Shown: piece after piece, positions 47,088 to 55,253 of the stretch
Layout of the letters: every line of letters begins with the position of its first letter
Position numbering within the stretch: position 1 is the stretch's first letter
NCBI GenBank assembly: GCA_001598975.1
Contig: BBXU01000019.1
Span: 1 to 55,253, forward strand
DNA from: Parachlorella kessleri
Lineage: Eukaryota > Chlorophyta > Trebouxiophyceae > Chlorellales > Chlorellaceae
Direction of reading: 5' to 3'
Length of the DNA stretch: 55,253 nucleotides
Program-made: the position numbers and the translations under genes
Notes under the pieces: generated by a model
What the model was told of the DNA's origin: nothing
What the model saw: only the letters and a program-made list of their open reading frames with translations
The model's database searches: none

Positions 47088-50000
47088 TTAGATCAGGGAC
47101 TCTCCTGCTGGCAAGCCCTGGTGGCTGGATGCTTCCCCATGCCCCTCCGCTGCGCCGTTGCCTGGGTTCCCCTCTTCAGCCAGCTGCAGCCCCTCCCATA
47201 TGAGACCATCAGCATCAGCTCCTGCCGCTGGTTCTGTCTGGGCAAGGTCCGGGGAGGTCGGGCTGCCAGCACTGGCGCCCACATCTCTCAACACAGCAGG
47301 AGCAGGCTTGCCTGCCTCTGCCTGGGCCTCAGCCTCAGCAACAATGTCCTCCAGTAGTTGCGCATCAGCCCCAGGTGCCAGCAGCTGCACATCAGGCGCC
47401 GTTGCCGCAAGCGGCACAGCCGCTGGCCGTGCCTGGGTTTCTGCTGGAAGCTCCGTTGTGGCCTCGCTGCCATGCTGCTGGCCCCCCACACTCGGATCAT
47501 GCTGTTGTGGAGAAATGCTCCCCGGCAGCACAGCAGCAGCAACAGCGGCTGCTGCAGGCTCGGAAGGCGCTTCTACTTCTGCTGGCTCTGCTGCTTGGGA
47601 GGACTCCTCGCCCGAGGGCTGCAGGAGGTCTTTCGCAGCATCCGCCTGCCTGGCTGCCCCTTCCTTGGCAACTGCTGATGCTGGCAGTAATCCACCCGGA
47701 CCTGCTGCTGCTGCAAGCTGCTCTGCGACCCCATCAGGTTCTGCTCCTGCTGTCACAGCCTCTCCCTTTGCCTCCTGAGGCTCGTGCCTGCCGGTGCGGC
47801 CGCCATGCTGCAGCTGCTGGTCCGCCGCTGGTGCAGCAGCCGTCTGTGTGTGCGGGGCTGCCGGGCCTCCGCCTTGACTGTTTGTTAGGGCGGGAGATCC
47901 TATTGGGAGTGCTGCTGCTGTTGCTGGCCTAGCCAATGTTGGCGGAGACACAGGCAGAGCCTCCATGTCAAGCGCGCCAGGAACAATGGCTGAAGCAGCT
48001 GGTTCCTGGTTCTTGCGGCTGGCCAGGCGCTGGGGAGTGCCAAACAGCGTGCTGAGGAGCGAGCTGGGACCTCCCTCCGGCCGCCACTTGGCTGTCCCCT
48101 GCTGCTGCTGCTGCGGCGGCACCAGGGCGGGGCTGGCCGGTGCTGCACGCTGGCTGCCGCCCCCCTCCGAGCCGTCGCTCCTGCTGTTGTCCCGGCCCAC
48201 GCGGCTGGTGATGCGCTGCAGCAGCGAGCGGCGAGTCGGCGACCCGCCGCCGCTGCCCTCCCCCGCCAACTCACTCCCGCTGCCCCCAGTGGCCGCTGCA
48301 ACGCCCGCTGCAGCGGCGGCGGCAGGCACCGGCAAAGCTCCACCGGCGGATGCTGCTGGGCCCAGGGGGGCGCCTGCCTCTCCACTGGCAAGCATCTCCA
48401 AGCTACTACTTGACAAGAGGTACTGGGAGCGCTGCGGTGCTGCCTCCTGGGAGCTGCTGTGAGCTTGCTGCAGGGCCCCGCTGTCACCCAGCTGGCGGCG
48501 GAGGGAGAGTGCCAGGGCTTCGTACCGCAGCGCAAGGGCCTTGTAAGCAGCCAGCACTTGGCGGACGTCGGCCTGCAGGGGTGGGGGACCAAGATCAAAG
48601 CAGGGCCATGCAGCATGGACTTGCCGAGGCGACCACCAGCGGGATGATGTAAATAAGTGGGATCTAGACACAAGGCAGTTGTGGGCATGCACGGGCCCAT
48701 CAAGAGACCACTTCACTGGCTGTATATAAGTGCCACAACAAGGGATGGAGCCACCCCGGCTGCCCTTCGAAGGCAAATAGCCTTGTGCCTGGAGTCGCTC
48801 AAGCCTGTCCGCTTGCATCACCCTCCTCCACGGACCCTTCCACTCACCACTGTGAGGTCATCGGGGGAGGCATACACAAACGGGTGCTTGGCCTGCAGCC
48901 TGCCCTGGGCCTCCTCCTCAAACACATACCGAGACCCCTCCGCCACCATCTCCTCTAGGAAAGAAGGCTCAGCATGGGAAGCCCTGCAGGCCGTCCACCA
49001 ACACAAGGGCAGTTTGGTCGAGGTTCATGAATGCACGCCTTATGCAGCCGGCTTGCTCGATGGCTGTAGTGTAGACCCCAGGTAGGGGCCTTAAATACTG
49101 CAGGCAGCACTGGCCGCACTGAGGGCGCTCGGGCACACAATAAGTGGGGCTAAGCCTAAGCCCGATGATAGATTCTCTGTGTGCCCGGTTGATAACAGCG
49201 CACCCCTGCCGCGGCCCCAATCCTCAGCAACTATGCAGTGTTAGTGGAGAATACAGCGCCATACTCACATGATCCCAGCCGCAGCAGCTGAGCCACCGTT
49301 CCCAAACTGCAGCTGCCTAGGGGCAGCCTCGGAGGGACCTCTGCTATTGGACCTGTGCAGCGGAGTCCCACGTACATAACTCCCACTGCCGGGCGTCTGA
49401 AGCTGCAAAGGGGATAGCCCGGGCTCTGCCTGTGCGGGCGATGCAAGGGCAGCGGGAACCGTCCCTCCCCCAGCTGCTTCGACTGCTGCGAGGTTGTCTT
49501 GTGAGGTTCTAGCAGAGGCCGGGGTGGAAACTGCAGCCAGGCCTGGCTCAGTGCCCTCCGCCGCGGCTAACGCCACGTCAGCGCCCCCTAGGAGATCCCC
49601 CTTGCTGGAGCTGCCGGGAGTTGGCTGCCAGCTGAGGCCAGGCTGCGGCTCGAGGTGCTGCTCCTGCTGCTCACTACCGCTGATGGCTACATCACCCACG
49701 GAGTGGTCATCTTGGCCCTCTCCTGGTGCCACTAGGGGCTGCTGACCCTGCTGTGCATGCTGGTGCTGCCGCAGGTACGCCTCCAGCGCCCTTGGCGACC
49801 CCCCAGCAAGCCTGGTGGGGGACCCTGGCTGGCTGCCCTCCCCCGGGCCTGCTGCGACTGCCGCTTGTGCCATCGCCTGCTGCTGCTGCTGGCGGCGCCG
49901 CAACTCTATGTCTGCTTCTGGGATGCCGGCCGCTGCCAGGTGACCCAGGAAGTCTTCCTGGGAGATGCGCAGGTGCTCGTAGTCCACGGTGTCCAGGTAC

Positions 50001-52287
50001 ATGGCGCCAGACTCCTGCAGGACTGGCACCGGGAGACAAGGGGGCGGTGGGCCAGTACACGCGGTGCAGCTGTGGCAGCAGTGGCACTTACTCTTAGTAA
50101 CAACCACTGGTAAGCAGCTGGATCAGGCAGGCTAGCCGGACCTTCAGCCGTGAGTTTATAGAGGCCCACAGGCAGGCGGGCATCAAGGCCGCATATGATC
50201 AGTGCCCAGTCGCCTTGCCCACGTGGGCGCAGCTCGCCACAAGCCTTCCCCGAGCCATCCCAGTGGCCAAGCGGCCGCATGTGTGCAACTGTAGGGCCGC
50301 ATGTGTGCAACTGTAGGGCATGTAAGTCCCCCACAACCTTCCCACCCACTGACTGACCAGGTTGCAAAGCATGAAGTCAAACTGGCCGGTGAGGCGCGAT
50401 GCCATGCGGAAGCGCTTGATGTACTCTACATTGGCGGCTAGCCTGGGCAGCCCTGATCGGATGATGACAAAGAGGAAGACAGGGAAGAAGGCGTCCGCGC
50501 CTGCACGCAGTCACCAAGCGACTGCTGTCATGCAAAGCTGGCAAGTGTGCGCCGCCATCAGGCATTGCCTACATAGGTGCTACCCCACTCTGAGACATGA
50601 GGTTGTGTGACAGTTGCCGGCAGCCGGGCAGCCTGTTCTGACACGGCCCACAGAGGAGGGCAATTAGCCAACCTGCAGTAGCCGGCGCCTGGGTGCTTCT
50701 CACTAGCATCTAGCAAGCCGTCATGGTAGCGCCTTTGCAGGTCAAATGATAGCCCTACACGGGCTCACCTCCGATCTTGGCTCCCTTCTTGGCTGCCTCG
50801 TGCACAATGTTCTCCACCATCGTCTTCACGTTCACCAAGCACAGCAGCTTGTCCCGGGGGGCCTGCAAGACGCAAGGCGCGGCTCAGCTTCACCATCCCC
50901 TTAGGCACCCCAGGTCTGGCGGCCGCAGTGGGAGAGAGCCAACATAGTGCTTCTTCACAAACCGGCGTCAACACAGACAAACCAGCGCCACTGACTGCAC
51001 CCCTGCCGGTTGCAAGCTTCAACATGTCTCTCACCCAGTTCAGCCCCTTTTGCAGCCCTGCACGTTCCCATCTCGTCCCTCGACAAGCCTGCCCCCCTAC
51101 CCTGCCTCTCACAGTCACACAGAGCATGCACAACCCCCATCCCCCCCTGCCGCAAAACCCACCACAACCAACTCAGGCAAAACTCAGGCGCATTCTGCAT
51201 CCAGTCCTGCTAGTACAGCCCAGCTCTCACTCCCGCTTCGCACTACCTGCCACTGCCACCCATACGAATAATCAAGGCCAGAGCCCCGCCCTCACCTTGT
51301 ACTTGTCCATCTTGAGCAGCTCCCCCTGGGCCATAGCCAGCAGCGCTGGGTCGGGGCTGACCCCCTCCACCCCCATCAGCGTGGGCAGGTCCACAAAGCC
51401 GCCCAGCGCCCGCATGAGGCGCGTGTACCGCTCGTCCCTGTCCCGCTCCTCTTGGCTCACGCCAAAGGTCTGCCGCCACACCTTGCTCATCACATACTTC
51501 TCCAGGCCCTGCAGGCAGCAGGGAAGGATGGGGCGAAGGGACACTGCCGGGACAGTGCGGAATGACGCAGGCTAGCTAGGGCAGCGGAGCACATGCACCA
51601 GCTAGCAGTCAGGCTGTCAGGCTGGAGTTTGACTGCCCAGAAAACAAGGGATACCCGCTCTGCAAACTGGTTGGCACGGCACCAGTGTGCAGGGTCCAGT
51701 CCAGCATCAACATATGCTACGCTCCACTGCCGCATGTAACAGCAAGCACTAGCTGGCACCCAATTCAAAGCAAAAGGGTGCTTGCTTCTAGTTGCAAAGA
51801 CATGGGAGCAGCGGGCCCACCTCCACGGCTTGATCCAGGACGGCCGGCAGCGACCCTCTCCACACCGGGTGTGTCCTGAAGAGCTGCTCTGACTTGGCCA
51901 GAAACTCCTGCGGACCCAAACACAGCTGTGTCAGACAGTACTTTGGGCTCGCCACAGTGTCTCGGGCTGAGAGCACGGACCTGGGTACTGAGCCTGTGCA
52001 ACACTGAAGGGATGGCTGACCTGTACTCTGGCACTGTCTGCGTCTGGGTTAACAGGGTGGCTTTTGGGCCGGTCTTCAAACTGCTTGATGAAGCTGCAAA
52101 GACAACAAGCACAGGAAGAGGTCAGAGTGGCGCCTCCTGAGACTTTGGTCAATACCAACCAAGAAAGAAATTAACTCGAACGTTGTACTCGCTTCTTTAT
52201 GTTGCGCACGAGGTCTGCAGCTGCAGGGTCCTTCATACGCTCCAAGAAGTCCTGAAAGGACAGCGGCTGTGGGGTGTCTGCGGCCAT
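47088..52287 (-). CDS. VPS9: VPS9-domain Rab5-type GEF with long low-complexity C-terminus
   Basis: Model of 1023 aa with exons 52287-52193, 52093-52021, 51907-51821, 51508-51296, 50862-50769, 50500-50358, 50014-49269, 48983-48848 and 48572-47088. The N-terminal helical bundle (LSFQDFLERMKDPAAADLV, IKNFIKQFEDRP, EGLEKYVMSKVW) leads to the VPS9 core (MAQGELLKMDKYKAPRDKLL, GADAFFPVFLFVIIRSGLP with the conserved Asp, Y.KRFR and GQFDFMLCNL), ending about residue 260. It matches plant VPS9A, which loads GTP on Rab5/ARA GTPases at endosomes. Plant VPS9A is about 520 aa. Here residues about 290-480 and 540-1020 are Gln/Ala/Ser/Pro-rich and probably disordered, separated by an ordered helix block (HPFVYASPDDLTVADVRQVL, ALALRYEALALSLRRQL). 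Intron 1 has a GC donor (AA|GCGAGT). Intron 4 contains a dispersed-repeat copy and intron 6 a 22 bp tandem duplication. Confidence 0.9.
50273..50316. repeat. 22 bp tandem duplication in VPS9 intron 6
   Basis: Two head-to-tail copies of ggccgcatgtgtgcaactgt + ag. Confidence 0.85.
51204..51262. repeat. Dispersed repeat copy E in VPS9 intron 4
   Basis: It contains agcccagctctcactcccgc, ttcgcactacctgcc and a following gccacccatacgaata. It is closely similar to copy D at the dynein 3' end. Confidence 0.65.
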
Positions 52288-52937
52288 TTCCCCACTGCCT
52301 CCTAGCTGCAGTTATACAAGGGCTATCGGCTGCCGGGCCGCAGCCCAACTGAGGGCGTCACTTCGATCAGGTTCAGTTTAACATGACCAGTTCCCTGAAG
52401 TGCCGTCCAACAGAGTTATTGATACGTGCGCATGAAGGATCGCTGTGACATATGGAAAAATGCAACCTGGCTGCAGCTGCGATGCCTCCTTCTGCGCCAA
52501 GGTATCGAGTATCAGGTGCGGCAACCTCCAAGGGCAGCCCAGCAGGCAGCCCTCCAGGACACGCAACCCTTGGCGGGAGACCCAGCCAGAGCGAGTTTGA
52601 CCATGCTCTGAAGGATCTGAAGGACCAGGGCCTGTCTTGGGTTCGTAGTCTTGTTCACCAGGCCACTAATGTAATAAAAAAAAAAGCAGCCCTCCAGGAC
52701 ACAAGAGTGGATTCGTAACAAATCCCAAAGCTAAAACTTCACACGTCCCACAACGAGATCAAATGTAACACGAAACTTATTCTTGCAACCAGTGGTGGTG
52801 CTCTGAAACTTTAACCCTTGCACAAGCCTGTAAACACCAGCGTGTGAGCGTCACATGCAGCCAAGCAAAGGGTTGCAGCACACAGGCTCGTAGGTCAGGC
52901 TTCGGTCAACTCATCCCTATAACAGTGCGTGTCAGGG
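52288..52937. other. VPS9 upstream region and Nup58 3' flank
   Basis: An open frame on plus (52452-52718, 88 codons from an ATG, with SEFDHALKDLKDQGLSWV) lies here. I do not recognise it, and both neighbours are on minus, so I do not call it a gene. The block gcagccctccaggacac occurs twice, at about 52546 and 52686. An A10 run is near 52677. Confidence 0.35.
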
Positions 52938-54742
52938 TCACTTCTTGGACTTGGATTTCCTCGCACTGCCTCCCGCGGCTGGTGCCCCAAAGAGTGACGG
53001 CGTCCCAAAGCCGCTGGCACCCGCCAGTGGCGAGGGGGTGAGTGTGCCAAACAGGCCACCCGGCGCTGGAGCCACAGAAGACATGGCAGCCCCAAAGGGA
53101 CTTGCAGCACCACCAAAACCTGAGGTGCCTGCAAAGCAAGGCACAAGGGTGCGGGTTGCCGCGTCACTTGGCACCAGGCACTACCGGCGGGGACTGCTAG
53201 CAGCAAGTGCTTCGGTCCCTGCAGTCCCACCCCCCTATTGAAGCAGCAACAAGGCAGTGGCGGTACACCCAGCAAACTGGAAGGCGTACCAGCTGTGCTA
53301 AGCACATAATAGCAAAGTTCAAGTGAAATCCCTCTGGCAAGGGGGAGGCAGACACAGGTAGCATTCGCTGACCTCCGGCACGCAAATCAATCACCTGCTC
53401 CCAGCCCTGTGGGCTGCTGCAGCTGCTGCGCTTGCTGCCCCGCTCCTGCTGCAGGCGGCGCTTGCTGCCCGCCCCTGTGCACCCCATTGTGCTTTCCATG
53501 GGCTTGTTGCTGCTGGCGCTCTGCCTCACTGAAAGGGTCGCTGTAATCGCCGACCTGCATGGGAGGCTGCTGTTTGACCTTCAGAGACATACACATCTGG
53601 CTGCCTGTTACCACCTAAGGCCTCCGTTCAGCTATCTGGTCTACTGGGTCTGCTGCAGTGATACGCAGTGCTGCGCAGGTAGGCATGTTGCTGGGCTGGC
53701 GGATGGTTAGTTGAGAAGATGAGGACAACCGCTTATGCATATGCCTGTGCATCATAATGATACAGCCAGCCAGCCGCCAGGGCAGGAGTTGTACTTCACC
53801 AATACAGTCCAGCGTACCTGTCGCCTTGTTGCCAGGTGGGCCTCCTTGGCCAGGCCTACCCTGTCGTCAAAGGCTTGCAGCTTGGCAGCCGTGTGCAGCA
53901 GCAGGTCATGCAGGTTACTGAGGGAGGTGTGCAGCGACTGCAGCATGTCAACCGGGTTGCTGCTGCTGCCCAGCACCCGACCTGCGGCTCACCAGGGCAC
54001 ACCAAGGCATGCACCAATTGTCAGCAGTGCGCGCCCTGCTCACAACCTGTAGGCCTGGACGACAGGCAGAGTGCTCGCCTTGCCGGGCCTTGATGTGACG
54101 CGCACCAGGCAAGCGCGAGGACCTCCGCAACTGCAGCAAGCCGGCTGATGCATGCTGGTTCCCACCAGCTGCTGCAAGTTGAGCGTTCACCACCTGGACA
54201 CCTAGCCAGCGCACAGCCTGCCCACCTGTGTCATGCTGCTGCTGCACCAGCACTTGCTCCAGCTCCGCTGCACACGCCTTGAACTGCTCCAGGTTGTGCT
54301 GGAAGCCGGCCACCGCGTCGCGCAGGAAGGGCGAGGGCAGCACAACCGGCCCCGCGAGCTGGTCCATCAGGTGGGAGGGCAGCGCCTGGCCCTGGGCAGA
54401 CTGCAGGGCAGCACACCCTCACCTCAGATTGCCCATACATTCTGCACCGGCTGACTGGGCACACTATCACGCAAGGTCAGCAAACAACTGCATGCATGTA
54501 CTGCTTGTCAACACGTAACAGATCAACCGCTTAGTCCAAAGAAGCCGCTGTATGGGACACTCGTGCACACCACATATGCCCAAAGGCTGCTCACTGACCT
54601 TGAGCCCCTCCCTCCACTGGTAGGATCGCTTGAAGGTATACAGCGCCGCCTCAGTGTTGCGCAACAGGCTCCGCACCAGCTCCAATATTGCCTCGCACGT
54701 CTCCACATCTGCTCGAAGGGCTGTGCCCAGGCTTGTAATCCG
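52938..54742 (-). CDS. NUP58: Nucleoporin Nup58/p45-type FG protein, 5' part missing
   Basis: Five phase-consistent 3' exons: 54742-54599, 54400-54226, 53981-53818, 53554-53395 and 53128-52938, giving 277 C-terminal residues. The coiled-coil core reads SLGTALRADVETCEAILELV, EAALYTFKRSYQWREGLK, LRDAVAGFQHNLEQFKACAA, ELEQVLVQQQHD, LQSLHTSLSNLHDLLLHTAA and RVGLAKEAHLATRRQ. A Gln-rich linker and an FG tail (TSGFGGAASPFG, GLFGTL, SGFGTPSLFG) end in a basic KSKSKK. This follows Nup58, which with Nup54 and Nup62 forms the central-channel complex of the nuclear pore. I could not place the 5' exons, which should add an N-terminal FG region; they may lie in 54743-55253 or beyond the window. Nup62 is a less likely alternative because of the C-terminal FG and basic tail. 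Confidence 0.82.
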
Positions 54743-55253
54743 CTGCAGGGCAGAGCAGGGTGGAATGTCCTGTATTCCCTCAGGTTGGGTCATACGAGCT
54801 TGAGCCGATGCCGATGTTGTCGCAGACAAGCACAGGCGGACACAATGCCAACATCAAATACGAAACGGTGCATGGTCTTGCTGCCAGCTAGTGAGATGAG
54901 GGTGGCAACGGCGGGCCAATGCATGGAATGACTCCCTCTCGCTATAGATCACCTCACCATTCCCAACGCGTACAGCAAACAAGGAATACAAAGCACTGGC
55001 GGCTTGACCCCCGTATGCCTAGCATCCGACAACATAAAACCTAACAGTGAGGGTAATGACCCCTCCCTGTCCTCCCACGCTTCGATCCACTCTATATGGT
55101 AGCGCTACGCTTTGACTCTGCGTATGGGGGACCGTACCAAGGATGTGGGCAGCCCAAGCATCCTACCTACCCTCCCAGCGGCACCGTGACATCCCCTATG
55201 TGGTCGACCGTGCCAGAAGGCCAGGCCCCCTAGCGAGCAGCCGCGCCCCCCCC
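54743..55253. other. Unassigned right edge
   Basis: Upstream of the first placed Nup58 exon. I see no convincing exon on either strand. It is either an Nup58 intron or the 5' region, continuing past the window. Confidence 0.4.

Noticed and set aside
47158..48462. Long plus-strand open frames opposite the VPS9 C-terminal exons.
   Set aside because: They are the reverse of Gln/Ala/Ser-rich codons, with no family resemblance and no splice logic.
1..55253. CRISPR arrays, rRNA, tRNA and bacterial operons.
   Set aside because: No spaced identical repeats with unique spacers and no tRNA or rRNA signatures were seen. The intron-rich genes show this is a eukaryotic nuclear sequence.

Overview
The window is nuclear DNA from a photosynthetic eukaryote, most likely a chlorophyte green alga. 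The evidence is dense short introns (GT-AG, with acceptors very often reading CTGCAG), moderately high GC, TGTAA poly(A) signals downstream of several stops, chloroplast- and mitochondrion-targeted proteins, and a gene set with plant/algal relatives (chloroplast DUF4336 protein, ELF4 domain, PEBP family, chloroplast MSRB). Class-level placement (Trebouxiophyceae or Chlorophyceae) is inference only. All gene models below are hand-spliced from both strands. Each exon chain was checked for phase continuity, and complete models come out divisible by three.

Layout, left to right. 184-3250 (-): chloroplast DUF4336 protein. 4784-9125 (-): secreted wall protein with Ser/Pro-rich arms, a regular six-Cys module, ADPVPSPA-type repeats, one LysM and a C-terminal barwin domain. 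10892-13673 (-): clamp-loader subunit RFC2. 14186-15051 (+): elongin B-like ubiquitin fold. 15374-17040 (-): SEC22 R-SNARE. 17438-21758 (+): CCDC57-like coiled coil. 21877-23531 (-): chloroplast methionine sulfoxide reductase B. 23794-26805 (+): FolD with a large Gln-rich insertion. 27331-27822 (+): ELF4-domain protein. 28281-29852 (-): ACBD6-like acyl-CoA-binding/ankyrin protein. 30084-31242 (+): DarP/YjgA-like ribosome factor with a targeting peptide. 32594-39748 (+): axonemal dynein heavy chain tail with no motor. 39996-46702 (+): three tandem PEBP (FT/TFL1-type) genes. 47088-52287 (-): VPS9-domain Rab GEF with a very long disordered C-terminus. 52938->54742 (-): Nup58 FG-nucleoporin, 5' end beyond or near the window edge.

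The genes are mostly housekeeping and organelle functions packed as divergent and convergent pairs. Divergent starts are RFC2/elongin B, SEC22/CCDC57-like, MSRB/FolD and ACBD6/DarP. Convergent ends are elongin B/SEC22, CCDC57-like/MSRB, ELF4/ACBD6 and PEBP3/VPS9. No operon-like functional cluster is evident except the PEBP triplet.

The most unusual items are the following. The dynein heavy chain ends inside a dispersed repeat before any linker or AAA+ domain. Copies of that repeat also lie at the left edge, in a SEC22 intron and in a VPS9 intron. The PEBP triplet follows immediately. The LysM-barwin protein has lost both members of one predicted barwin disulfide. FolD carries a Q22 tract within a roughly 165-residue insertion in its nucleotide-binding domain.
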